Notes: a model not told the origin generated them from the sequence alone. Counted from the first letter of the stretch, positions 8,401-14,454 are shown. The stretch is 17,496 bases of DNA from Candidatus Zixiibacteriota bacterium (GCA_963205155.1 CAUJJY010000386.1:1-17496); one strand, 5' to 3'. Made by a program: numbers and translations.

Positions 8401-9563
8401 CAGATTTGCAGCGGACTTGTGCGAATCTGGCACGTATCGCTCAAGTTGATCGTCGGAGGAGTGCGGACGATGACAGGAGGCGCCTGCTCTTGGCATGAGG
8501 CTTCATCGCAGTCAATGCAGTTTCCGCCAACTTTGTGACAGATCTTAGTCACGTGGATTGAGCCGTCCTGAATAGTATCGAGGCTGGTGTAGCAGATTTT
8601 GTAGCGGCTACAGATACGGATCTTAATTTCATCATAGACCGAGTCAATTAAGGCGCCGGAGGGAGCATGACGCCAGAATCCGCCAGTACCGTTAGCAAAA
8701 GCCTGCATCGCTTCTGTGTTGTAGTAAGTATTGGTGATCGGGCCAAGATTGAATGTGTAAATCGGTATGCTGGCGCCGTTGGCGAAATTGCAGATTAGCG
8801 TTGAGTCATCCGTGTAAGGCTGGGTCGCCGGATTGCCAACACCGTTGGGAGGTTGCGGTGTTATGTGGCTCCGGTTTTCGAGTCCATCGGTAAACGCAAT
8901 AACAGCTTTACTACCCAGCTCCGCGACCGTGACGTTCACTCCCTGCCAGACACCATCAAATGCAGCGGTATTGCCGCTGGCGACAAGGCCATTGATTTTG
9001 GACAGTAGCAGGGTTGTATCGCTGGTAAAGGTCTGAACGGTCGTTACGGAACTTGCAAAGGAAACAATCGCGACGCGATCATAGGCATCCATGTTGCGGA
9101 CGAAGCGCCGCATTGCGCTTTTGGCATCGTTGAGTCGATTATTTTCGGTCATACTGCCCGAAACGTCGACAACCAGACAAATTGAGGTGATGCAAGAATC
9201 GACACTTAACTCCTGCACTGTAAAATTGCCCGGACCAATCAGAACCCCATTCTGATACACACAGAAGCTATCGGCGGTGAGTCCGCCAATGGGGTTGCCG
9301 AAGGCGTCCAGCGCTTCCACATAAGTACAAATGAGAGGAAACAGGGAACAATCGAGTTGTGTGATGTTGATTGTGTCCACTACCGGAGAAGTCATTTTAC
9401 CCAAGCTGGTGGACAGCGGGGGCGGTTTAACAGACCATTCTGCCTGATCAGTCGTGTCGATATAGGTCAAATCATCAGGCGGGCCCACAACGATGTATTG
9501 AGCAGCCGCCGTAGAGACTAGCATCAGCGCCAACGCCAATGCGAGCATTAACCTCTGTTTCAT
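2481..9563 (-). CDS. giant secreted VWA / Ig-like repeat protein with T9SS sorting domain
   Basis: Unnamed 2360-residue exported protein, probably attached to or released at the cell surface. Residues 1-21 form a signal peptide (basic MKQR, Leu/Ala core, STAAA before Gln22). Residues about 128-315 are a von Willebrand factor A domain with all MIDAS residues: D133-S135-S137, T199 and D226. Residues 361-480 look like a loose Ig-like segment. Residues 481-1860 hold 16 Ig/PKD-like units: two divergent, eleven near-identical of 86 residues (650-1595), three divergent. Residues 1868-2020 are cohesin-like (GGFDFLMSYD, CGWEYFTYRYG). Residues 2087-2155 are dockerin-like with calcium-loop motifs GDLNLNG and SDVNRDG. 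Residues 2265-2360 are a T9SS type A sorting domain (NYPNPFNPET, SSGVYLYKF, TRKMLLVK at the end). GGGAGG lies 3 bases before the ATG. A role in adhesion or protein-protein scaffolding is inferred; no enzymatic domain is visible. Confidence 0.93.
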   Translation of the reverse strand: MKQRLMLALALALMLVSTAAAQYIVVGPPDDLTYIDTTDQAEWSVKPPPLSTSLGKMTSPVVDTINITQLDCSLFPLICTYVEALDAFGNPIGGLTADSFCVYQNGVLIGPGNFTVQELSVDSCITSICLVVDVSGSMTENNRLNDAKSAMRRFVRNMDAYDRVAIVSFASSVTTVQTFTSDTTLLLSKINGLVASGNTAAFDGVWQGVNVTVAELGSKAVIAFTDGLENRSHITPQPPNGVGNPATQPYTDDSTLICNFANGASIPIYTFNLGPITNTYYNTEAMQAFANGTGGFWRHAPSGALIDSVYDEIKIRICSRYKICYTSLDTIQDGSIHVTKICHKVGGNCIDCDEASCQEQAPPVIVRTPPTINLSDTCQIRTSPLQICVKVTDLDTPPASFTVRLFYRLVGSPGYPTYTDVGMTQQGGPNDSIFCYTISANLLNCRSALEYYITASDGQYTLSNPAVNPQTSPYSVAICPNLPPTVSCIPDTSLLVCTLAPICLNGFSASDPDGNLATVTVSTGTILSGQVCFTPVVGANLLRVIATDSCGVADTCTTTVNVVMNSAPIAQCVADTSIAFCAPGQVCLDGFVATDVDNNITGKTTSLGTLTGTTVCFNAPATGVYGITFIVTDACGKADTCTTNVTVTINAAPVADAGRDSTLFQCTPAPICITAACSDPNGNLSTCQLVSGPGTYNGSAICFTPAASGSYTFVLKATDACGLTDYDTSVVNVTLNQAPVADAGRDSTLFQCTPAPICITAACSDPNGNLSTCELVSGPGTYNGSVICFTPAASGTYTLVLKATDACGLTDYDTSVVNVTLNQAPVADAGRDSTLFQCTPAPICITAACSDPNGNLSTCQLVSGPGSYNGSAICFTPAASGTYTLVLKATDACGLTDYDTSVVNVTINQAPVADAGRDSTLAQCTPAPICITAACSDPNGNLSTCQLVSGPGTYNGSAICFTPAASGTYTFVLKATDACGLTDFDTSVVNVTLNQAPIANAGNDSTLFQCTPAPICITAACSDPNGNLSTCQLVSGPGSYNGSAICFTPAASGTYTFVLKATDACGLTDYDTSVVNVTLNQAPVANAGNDSTLFQCTPAPICITAACSDPNGNLSTCELVSGPGTYNGSTICFTPAASGTYTLVLKATDACGLTDYDTSVVNVTLNQAPVADAGRDSTLFQCVPAPICITAACSDPNGNLSTCQLVSGPGTYNGSAICFTPAGAGTFTFVLQATDACGATDYDTSVVTVTLNQPPVATMGNDSTVFQCGAAPICIPASCSDPDGNLSTCQLVSGPGSYNGSNVCFTPAGAGVYTFVLQATDACGATDFDTAVVTVAVNLPPLANAGRDSTLFQCAPAQICIAAGCSDPDANLTNCELTSGPGTLNGGGICFTPAASGIYTFIVKATDACGLTDYDTSVVNVTINQAPVATVGNDSTLFQCTPAPICISAACSDPDGNLSTCQLVSGPGTYNGSTICFTPAASGIYTLVLKATDACGLTDYDTSVVNVTLNQAPVADAGRDSTLFQCSPAPICITAGCSDPNSNLTSCTLVSGPGTYNGSQICFTPAGAGTFTFVLQATDACGATDLDTSVVTVTLNAAPVANCHGDTTVFACNLSQICIPGFSATDPNNNIATTTVTGGTYNAGTVCLTPVVGQNIIRMIVTDACGIPDTCQTIVTVVLNAPPVANAGADQNLTCQTPGQSICWAASCSDPNNNLTDCSLVAGPGTYNGSQICFTPASSGTFSFVLKATDACGATDFDTAVVTVRLNNAPSASVDQGDTTIFCSETGPMQICVPFSYADVNGNVQSVTVSPAPATLNYTNGSGLFCFTPANAFDDVYNYTVTVTDSCGLIAQTTHTRWVRFIDCDTATCFIVKAEKTHNSLQGHYEYVSVTIEGAGQDFGGFDFLMSYDNSGLNFVDAQPGSMLTTCGWEYFTYRYGAQGNCSGSCPSGLVRVVAVADVSNGANHPTCFGPAIPSPQELFRLKFLVTNDRSYECQYVPVRFFWIDCGDNAISTITGDTLYIEKRIFSFEGNAVWDEFDDANFPDYNRPFGVGAQDFCMLGDKYEPIRCIEFWEGGVDIVCADSIDAPGDLNLNGIAYEIADAVLYTNYFLYGMAALDPDPMRREAQIAASDVNRDGTSLSVGDLVYLVRVIVGDALPFGKLTPFANSVTVNQEGSVVSTDASVEIGAALLVFNVGESYTINSLTDMTVAQSEVDGQVRVLIYDISSKSIAAGSVPLLEISGEAELVSAEIADYNGSLMTARLEKNVLPTSFALGQNYPNPFNPETIIEFALPKSANVLITVYNTAGQKVATVLSEVMSAGRHQVRWNGKDNGGNTVSSGVYLYKFESEGFTQTRKMLLVK
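3966..4778 (-). repeat. three divergent Ig-like units after the array
   Basis: Residues 1596-1679 (84 aa), 1680-1766 (87 aa) and 1767-1866 (about 100 aa, including linker). The first has the cysteine layout of the two N-terminal divergent units (ANC and PDTC, no 28/38 pair). The second has the main-array layout. The third has only the four core Cys. The array is therefore flanked on both sides by older-looking copies, as expected for a tandem array that expanded from within. Confidence 0.83.
4779..7616 (-). repeat. eleven tandem 258-bp repeats inside the giant gene
   Basis: Eleven in-frame units of exactly 86 codons, with boundaries every 258 bp from 7616 down to 4779. Each unit runs from N-[Q/A/L]-[A/P]-P to VVNVT or VVTVT and contains DSTLFQC, CSDP, SGPG, YNGS, CFTPA, ATDACG and DTSVV. 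Each has six Cys at unit positions 17, 23, 28, 38, 53 and 72. Two flavours alternate: PAASG with KATDACGL, and PAGAG with QATDACGA (units 7, 8 and 11, counted from the N-terminal side). Many unit differences are synonymous, so protein sequence is held more tightly than DNA. Such an array is prone to copy-number change and to short-read misassembly. Confidence 0.95.
7617..8123 (-). repeat. two divergent Ig-like units before the array
   Basis: Residues 481-565 and 566-649 are diverged relatives of the 86-residue unit. They keep the four core Cys (QVC/ICL, VCF and DAC/DSC regions), lack the Cys pair of the main array at unit positions 28 and 38, and instead have Cys at position 8 (VSC, AQC) and about position 78 (ADTC). 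Confidence 0.85.
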
Positions 9564-9566
9564 AAA

Positions 9567-9572
9567 CCTCCC
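9567..9572 (-). promoter_or_regulatory. ribosome binding site of the giant gene
   Basis: Read on the minus strand this is GGGAGG followed by TTT and the ATG at 9563-9561. The Shine-Dalgarno match is strong but unusually close to the start codon. It supports this ATG, which also gives a well-formed signal peptide. Confidence 0.75.
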
Positions 9573-9709
9573 AAGAGTGCTGAAAAAGTTCGCACAAATA
9601 TTCGGATGATGGACTAAATCTCAAATTAAGTTTGTAGAGCCTCGGTTGGACTCGGCGCTAAATCATCGCCGGGACCTACTACCTCTAAATCGATAAACTT
9701 CCATGAACT

Positions 9710-9741
9710 TGTGACGGATTTGTTTTTGGTCACAGTGTGAC
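9710..9741. repeat. three TGTGAC/GTCACA half-sites (possible operator)
   Basis: TGTGAC at 9710-9715, then GTCACA at 9729-9734 and TGTGAC at 9736-9741. The last two form a 13-bp palindrome (6-1-6), and the first two can also pair across a 13-base loop. The element lies about 150-180 bp upstream of the giant gene's ATG, a plausible place for a regulator to bind. No regulator is identified. The half-sites resemble TGTGA of CRP/FNR-type operators, but the spacing does not fit. Confidence 0.4.
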
Positions 9742-9942
9742 ACATTTCGATCCGACTCTATTGGAGATGACAATCGCGGAATGCCTTGACGGCGGGGAAA
9801 ACGTGCAATGAATGAGAGGACGCAAGGTGCGAATTAAACCGAATAGAATTTTGCTGCGCTTTACCCGAGTTTCCCGATTGACCTCCAGTCGTTATTAAAT
9901 TCCCACTAATCCGCGCAAACAGAAAACTACAACACCATGAGC

Positions 9943-9964
9943 TGAGTTGAACGATTTCGACTCA
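9943..9964. repeat. short hairpin-forming inverted repeat
   Basis: TGAGTTGAA and TTCGACTCA form a 9-bp stem with one G-T pair around a 4-base CGAT loop. There is no T-tract directly after it, so it is not a standard terminator. It is about 400 bp from either flanking start codon and its function is unknown. Confidence 0.35.
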
Positions 9965-10114
9965 ACCTGATTTTCTTCCGGTGCTTCTTTGCCTGCCACG
10001 AACACCACATAATCTAAAAAATCTTTTTATGATACAGTTGTACTGCGAAGTACCTATTGACCTGCTATAAGGAAGGGGATTTGTCCATTTTTGTCAAGAT
10101 ATTTTTAGTGAGTT

Positions 10115-10130
10115 AGTCAATTTCTTGACT
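10115..10130. repeat. 16-bp inverted repeat AGTCAA-TTTC-TTGACT
   Basis: Perfect 6-bp arms around a 4-base spacer. TTGACT reads as a -35-like hexamer on both strands, so the palindrome could overlap a promoter. A clear -10 box at 16-18 bp was not found on either strand. A related TTGTCAAG lies just upstream at 10091-10098. Confidence 0.3.
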
Positions 10131-10366
10131 GATTTAATTGGAACGCTAACATAGAGATACGTCGTCCAAGTGGTGGCGATTTCCCATAATCTGGGTCATT
10201 CAGAAGGCCTATGATAGGTCCAAATCGGGAAGGACTGCAAATCGGCCAACGTAAGTGATTGATTAGCATTGGCTTGAAATTAAAATGTGGTAGTTTTTGG
10301 CTATTTTGCTCGCGTTGCTGATTTGGGTGGCGACATGTCGAAATTGATACCATATTTGCTGCAACT

Positions 10367-10666
10367 ATGAGACTCAAAGTTTGCACCGAAGATCAGATTA
10401 GAGAAGGGGGCGTCAAGTCCCTGAAGATTCTTGCTCGAAATGTCGCAGTGTTCCGTCTCAACGGCGTGTTGTACGGTCTTGAAGCTGACTGCAAGCACAT
10501 GCGCGCCTCGATCGCTTACGGCAAAATTGACGGGACGATCATTACCTGTCCGGCGCACGGGTGGCGGTATGATATCACGACGGGAGATTGCCTAACCGAG
10601 GCGTGGGCTAAGCTCAAGACTTATCCGGTCGACGTTGTGGACGGCGTGGTCTATATCGAAATCTAA
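10367..10666 (+). CDS. small Rieske [2Fe-2S] ferredoxin-like protein
   Basis: A 99-residue soluble protein with one Rieske cluster site: Cys42-Lys-His44, 16 residues, then Cys61-Pro-Ala-His64. The second half reads CPAHGWRYDITTG, typical of the ferredoxin/NirD-like Rieske group. Each iron is bound by the Cys pair or the His pair. Such proteins pass electrons to oxygenases or reductases, but no partner gene is adjacent, so its partner is unknown. There is no signal peptide or membrane anchor, which argues against a cytochrome bc-type Rieske subunit. The ATG is the first start codon after the in-frame stop at 10319; no clear ribosome binding site precedes it, so translation may be weak or leaderless. 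It converges on valS with only 11 bp between the two stops and no hairpin terminator there. Confidence 0.88.
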   Translation: MRLKVCTEDQIREGGVKSLKILARNVAVFRLNGVLYGLEADCKHMRASIAYGKIDGTIITCPAHGWRYDITTGDCLTEAWAKLKTYPVDVVDGVVYIEI

Positions 10667-10677
10667 GGTGGTGCTAA

Positions 10678-13350
10678 CTACCAACCCAGGAGTTGCTCGA
10701 GGTTGGTGTTGATTTTTTCGACGATATCTTCGTACTCTTTCTTCTTCGCCTGCTGTTGCTCGACAACGGTCTTCGGCGCCTGCTCGACAAACTCGCGGTT
10801 GGCAAGTTTTTTCCGTGTCTTCTCAAGCAGTCCGGTGATGTTCTCCAGCTCTTTCTGCAAGCGGGCGCGCTCCATATCGATATCGATCAATCCAGCCAGC
10901 GGAATGAAAATTTCGACAGAAGGAATGACTGCTGACGCTGCCAGCGGCGGCTTCTTGACATCTTCGCCGATGACGAGACGCTCGATTTTGCCAAGATTAA
11001 CAATGTAGTTTTGGTTGGCTTCGAGTGTTTCGCGCAAAGCGGTATCGGTGATCTTGAGATGAACCTCGGCGCGCTTGGAGGGTGGGACATTCATTTCCGC
11101 GCGAATATTGCGGATAGCATTGACGACCCGCTGGAGCTTATTCATCATCTCTTCCAACTGAAGGTCGATCAATTTCTCATCGGCTCGGGGGTAGCTCGTG
11201 TTGAGGATCGAGTCTTGGCCTTCAGGAAGCTTATGCAACAAGTGCCAGATTTCTTCTGTGATGAATGGTGCAAACGGGTGCAGCAGTATCAGGATGTTAT
11301 TCAGGCAGTACCCGGTGACGCGTTTGGCGAGCATCTTGTCCTCGGGGTCGTCATCATTGTAGAGGCGCGTTTTGACCAGCTCGATATACCAATCGCAGTA
11401 GTCGTGCCAAACGAAGTCATAGAGCTGTTTGCCGGCGGCGTTAAACTTGAAGTCGGTTAGCGAATCGCCGGTGATTTTGATTGTCTCGTTCAATCGTGAC
11501 AAAATCCAGCGATCCATTAGCGGCATCTTGTCTGCGATAGGCATTTTCCCGAGGTCGCCCTCGCCGACGTCATCACCGAGGTTCATCAGGATGAAGCGTG
11601 ATGCATTCCAAAGCTTATTTCCGAAGTTGCGTCCAAGTTCAAACGTGTTCATCGCGATGTTCGGATCCTGGCCCTCCGGTGTGGAAAGGATCAGCGATAG
11701 GCGCATGCTGTCGGCGCCGTATTGATTGATGACTTCAATCGGGTCGATGCCGTTGCCCTTGGATTTGGACATCTTCTGACCATGGGCGTCCCGGACGGTG
11801 CCGTGAATGTAGACATCATTGAAAACCAGCTTATCCGTAAACTCATATCCGGCCATGACCATTCTCGCAACCCACAAGAAGATGATTTCGCTCGCCGTAA
11901 AGAGCGAGTTGGTCGGATAGAATTTCTTGAGATCTGGCGTATCTTGCGGCCAGCCAAAGGTTGAAAAGGGCCACAGCCACGACGAGAACCAAGTATCGAG
12001 AACGTCCTCTTCCTGATAGACATCGGTGCTATTGCACTTGCGGCACTTGGTCGGCGCCTGTTTGAGAACCATTTCCTCGTTACATTCGCGGCAATAGTAA
12101 ACCGGAATGCGATGACCCCACCATAATTGGCGAGAGATGCACCAGTCGCGGATGTTCTCCATCCAGTAGAGGTAGGTTTTTGACCAGTGATCGGGATGGA
12201 AGCGGAGTTGCCCGTTCTTCAGTGCCTCGATTGCGGGTTTAGCCAGCGGTTTCATGCGAACGAACCATTGTTCGGACAGATAGGGCTCGACAACGGTAGA
12301 GCAACGATAGCAGGTGCCTACGGAGTGTTCGTAGTCTTCGACTTTGGCGAGTAGGCTCTTTTTCTCGAGTTCTTCCAGAACGAGTTTGCGACCCGTCTTG
12401 ATATCGAGACCCTTGAACTTGCCGGCGTTTTCGTTGAGTGTGCCGTCGGGGTTCAGAATATTGATCTTCTCCAGATCGTGGCGTTGTGAGACCTCGAAGT
12501 CATTCGGATCGTGTGCCGGAGTGATTTTGACGACACCGGTGCCGAATTCGATGTCGACATAATCGTCGGCGACGATAGCCAGTTCGCGATCAAGGATCGG
12601 CAGGATCGCAGTCTTGCCGATGTATTTCTGATAGCGTTCATCCTTGGGATTGACTGCCAGGGCGGTATCACCGAGCATTGTCTCCGGACGCGTCGTCGCG
12701 GCGATCATGAAGACATCCTGGCCTTTGAGCTTGTACTTGATGTGGTACAGCTTGGAGACCCGGCTCTGATGTTCGACTTCGTCATCGGAAAGGGAGGTTT
12801 GACATCGCGGACACCAGTTGACGATGTACTTGCCTTTATAAACAAGATTCTTCTCGTGCAGACGGATGAAAACTTCCTTGACGGCTTCCGAGAGTTGTTC
12901 ATCGAGCGTAAAGCGTTCGCGCGACCAATCGCAGGAGCATCCGACTTTCTGGAGCTGCTCCATGATGCGCGCCTTCTTGGTACCAACGTATTCCCAAACG
13001 CGGCGGACAAACTCTTCGCGGCCGACCTCGCGGCGCGAAGTGCCTTCCTTGACCAGCAGTTTCTCAACAACGACCTGGGTTGCAATACCGGCATGATCGC
13101 TACCGGGCAACCAGCAGACTTCGAAGCCTTGAAGGCGCTTCCAGCGAATCATGATGTCTTGGAGCGTGTTGTTCAGGGCATGACCGAGATGGAGAACATC
13201 GGTCGCATTGGGTGGCGGTATGACAATGCTGTAAGTTTTCTTGGGTGAATCGACCTTGCCATGAAAGTAACCCTTGGCGAGCCAGTCGGCATAGAGGCGG
13301 TCTTCAACGCCAGAGGGGTTATATTGCTTGGGAATTTCCTGTCCGCTCAT
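10678..13350 (-). CDS. valS: valyl-tRNA synthetase
   Basis: Charges tRNA-Val with valine (class I synthetase, cytoplasmic). It is 890 residues from the ATG at 13350, normal for the family. Visible in order: PPPNATDVLHLGH with the HIGH-type signature at 54-57; zinc-type Cys pairs at about 180/183 and 347/350; the editing domain with ATTRPETMLGDTA near 218-230 and TPAHDPNDF near 277; CRECNE and CRKCNS Cys pairs at 420-439; KMSKS at 526-530; anticodon-binding domain with HPFAPFITEEIW at 691-702; and a C-terminal coiled coil (about 820-890) typical of bacterial ValRS. TTG at 13365 would add five residues, but GGAAGAGAG lies just before the ATG and the mapped promoter would leave a leader of only about 6 bases for the TTG. 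The usual NVTG before HIGH reads NATD here. Confidence 0.97.
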   Translation of the reverse strand: MSGQEIPKQYNPSGVEDRLYADWLAKGYFHGKVDSPKKTYSIVIPPPNATDVLHLGHALNNTLQDIMIRWKRLQGFEVCWLPGSDHAGIATQVVVEKLLVKEGTSRREVGREEFVRRVWEYVGTKKARIMEQLQKVGCSCDWSRERFTLDEQLSEAVKEVFIRLHEKNLVYKGKYIVNWCPRCQTSLSDDEVEHQSRVSKLYHIKYKLKGQDVFMIAATTRPETMLGDTALAVNPKDERYQKYIGKTAILPILDRELAIVADDYVDIEFGTGVVKITPAHDPNDFEVSQRHDLEKINILNPDGTLNENAGKFKGLDIKTGRKLVLEELEKKSLLAKVEDYEHSVGTCYRCSTVVEPYLSEQWFVRMKPLAKPAIEALKNGQLRFHPDHWSKTYLYWMENIRDWCISRQLWWGHRIPVYYCRECNEEMVLKQAPTKCRKCNSTDVYQEEDVLDTWFSSWLWPFSTFGWPQDTPDLKKFYPTNSLFTASEIIFLWVARMVMAGYEFTDKLVFNDVYIHGTVRDAHGQKMSKSKGNGIDPIEVINQYGADSMRLSLILSTPEGQDPNIAMNTFELGRNFGNKLWNASRFILMNLGDDVGEGDLGKMPIADKMPLMDRWILSRLNETIKITGDSLTDFKFNAAGKQLYDFVWHDYCDWYIELVKTRLYNDDDPEDKMLAKRVTGYCLNNILILLHPFAPFITEEIWHLLHKLPEGQDSILNTSYPRADEKLIDLQLEEMMNKLQRVVNAIRNIRAEMNVPPSKRAEVHLKITDTALRETLEANQNYIVNLGKIERLVIGEDVKKPPLAASAVIPSVEIFIPLAGLIDIDMERARLQKELENITGLLEKTRKKLANREFVEQAPKTVVEQQQAKKKEYEDIVEKINTNLEQLLGW

Positions 13351-13377
13351 AAATCTCTCTTCCAAAAGTAAGCTATG

Positions 13378-13405
13378 AGTATAGCCGTTAGACCATTGAT
13401 GTCAA
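13378..13405 (-). promoter_or_regulatory. sigma70-type promoter of valS
   Basis: On the minus strand, TTGACA (13405-13400), a 16-bp spacer and TATACT (13383-13378): a perfect -35 and a -10 with one mismatch. The expected transcript start is near 13371, giving a leader of about 20 bases to the ATG at 13350. The leader is too short for a T-box or other riboswitch. Confidence 0.7.
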
Positions 13406-13425
13406 GGCGATATTAAAACGCCTTG
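13403..13425. repeat. inverted repeat linking the valS and mazG -35 boxes
   Basis: CAAGGCG at 13403-13409, 9 bases of AT-rich spacer, CGCCTTG at 13419-13425. Each arm carries the first three bases of one -35 hexamer (TTG) preceded by CGCC, so the element sits symmetrically between the divergent promoters. This is where a shared operator would sit; no protein is known to bind it. Confidence 0.5.
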
Positions 13426-13451
13426 GCGTGGCAAGAGTTCGCCTCTATATT
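13423..13451 (+). promoter_or_regulatory. sigma70-type promoter of mazG
   Basis: TTGGCG (13423-13428), a 17-bp spacer and TATATT (13446-13451). The expected transcript start is near 13458, about 30 bases before the GTG start. The -35 is weaker than that of valS. Confidence 0.5.
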
Positions 13452-13488
13452 GATGCTCCTCTAATCGGAAGAAAGGCGCGAACATTCA

Positions 13489-14277
13489 GTGAGCGAGTCA
13501 GGAACAGCATTTCAGAATCTGGTGGAAATTCTCCGCACTTTGCGTGCGCCGGGCGGATGTAATTGGGATCGAGCGCAGACCACGCAATCCCTGCTGCCGT
13601 ATATGATCGAAGAGACTTATGAAGCAGTCGAAGCGGGCGAGGCCGGCGACTACGATAAGCTGAAGGAGGAATTGGGCGATATTCTTCTACATATCATTTT
13701 CCAAGCTGAAATCGCTGAAGAGTTGGGCAAGTTTGATATTCGTGATGTCGTCGATATCGTCACGCAGAAGATGATCGAACGCCATCCGCATGTTTTTGGC
13801 GACCGCAAAGACCTTTCGCCAGACCAGGTCCGTCAAAACTGGGAAGCACTCAAGCTCAAGAACCGTAAGGAAGAAGAGCGGCACTTGACGGTGCTATCCG
13901 GCGTCCCCAAGACGATGCCTTCGCTTCTCAAAGCCTACCGGGTGCAGGAGAAGGCGGCACAATTCGGGTTCGATTGGGAGCGGGCGGAAGACATTTTCGC
14001 CAAGATCGATGAAGAACTGGGAGAGTTCAAGGAAGCTCTCGCACAGAATGACAAAGCGGCGATTCAGGACGAGTTCGGCGATTTGCTTTTTTCACTGGTC
14101 AATTTTGCACGCCACATTCAGGCCGAACCGGAGACTTGCCTGAACGGGACGATTCGGAAATTCTCCGATCGATTCGACAAAATGGAAAGAGCGTTGCAGG
14201 TCCGCGGGCTGACGCTGAAGCAGGCGACCTTGGCGCAAATGGAAGAAGAGTGGCAGCGCGCCAAGGGCTTGTCGTAG
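13489..14277 (+). CDS. mazG: nucleoside triphosphate pyrophosphohydrolase MazG
   Basis: Hydrolyses (d)NTPs to the monophosphate and pyrophosphate, a housekeeping nucleotide-pool cleaner also linked to lowering ppGpp in some bacteria. It is 262 residues and has the tandem two-domain form of chromosomal MazG. The first all-alpha domain has GGCNWDRAQT at 22-31, EETYE (41-45) and ELGD (61-64) for Mg2+ binding; the linker has ERHPHVFGD at 97-105; the second domain has EELGE (175-179) and EFGD (195-198). The start is GTG: the only upstream in-frame ATG (13453) is followed at once by a stop. GAAAGG at 13471-13476 is 12 bases from the GTG, slightly far. It is divergent from valS and appears to be a single-gene unit; no strong terminator was seen downstream. 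Confidence 0.95.
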   Translation: MSESGTAFQNLVEILRTLRAPGGCNWDRAQTTQSLLPYMIEETYEAVEAGEAGDYDKLKEELGDILLHIIFQAEIAEELGKFDIRDVVDIVTQKMIERHPHVFGDRKDLSPDQVRQNWEALKLKNRKEEERHLTVLSGVPKTMPSLLKAYRVQEKAAQFGFDWERAEDIFAKIDEELGEFKEALAQNDKAAIQDEFGDLLFSLVNFARHIQAEPETCLNGTIRKFSDRFDKMERALQVRGLTLKQATLAQMEEEWQRAKGLS

Positions 14278-14407
14278 TTCTGTCGCCAGGCTGTACCACA
14301 GTGAAACACCGCGAACAGGCAAGTTTGTCGAGTTGACCAACTTACCCTGAAATTGCTCTAATTCACCTCTGCTTTTGTTAACGACTCAATTGACGCTTCC
14401 GATACTA

Positions 14408-14454
14408 ACAGGTAAGAGACAACGATATCATGTTGGTTGCCTGTCGGAACCGAC
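14408..14454. repeat. overlapping inverted repeats between mazG and the PAS gene
   Basis: ACAGGTAA (14408-14415) can pair with TTGCCTGT (14437-14444) with one G-T pair, with an inner CAAC/GTTG pairing at 14420-14435. A second stem, GTCGG-AA-CCGAC (14443-14454), overlaps its end. No T-tract follows, so intrinsic termination of mazG here is doubtful. The rest of the 256-bp gap (14278-14533) shows no gene. Confidence 0.3.

Larger units (their letters stand above)
9564..10366. other. 803-bp AT-rich intergenic region without a convincing gene
   Basis: The region lies between the divergent starts of the giant gene and the Rieske gene. It is visibly richer in A/T than the flanking genes, with runs such as TAAAAAATC and TTTTTAG near 10015-10030 and 10100. 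No open frame has a ribosome site plus recognisable protein; the minus-strand frame at 10117-10386 overlaps the Rieske start and looks like chance. It holds several short inverted repeats listed separately (9710-9741, 9943-9964, 10115-10130) and presumably the promoters of both flanking genes, but I could not place either with confidence. A small RNA or decayed gene cannot be excluded. Confidence 0.7.

Noticed and set aside
9710..9741. CRP-type operator
   Set aside because: The half-sites match TGTGA/TCACA, but CRP needs TGTGA-N6-TCACA; here the inward pair is 15 bases apart and the close pair is in the reverse order.
10117..10386. 89-residue frame on the minus strand in the intergenic region
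   Set aside because: It overlaps the start of the well-supported Rieske gene, has no recognisable domain or convincing ribosome site, and has an unstructured, low-complexity-like composition.
13351..13365. TTG start giving a five-residue longer ValRS
   Set aside because: The purine-rich ribosome site GGAAGAGAG precedes the ATG at 13350, and the consensus promoter would leave only about six bases before the TTG.
13350..13489. T-box or other riboswitch controlling valS
   Set aside because: The promoter sits so close that the leader is only about 20 bases, with no room for a structured leader.
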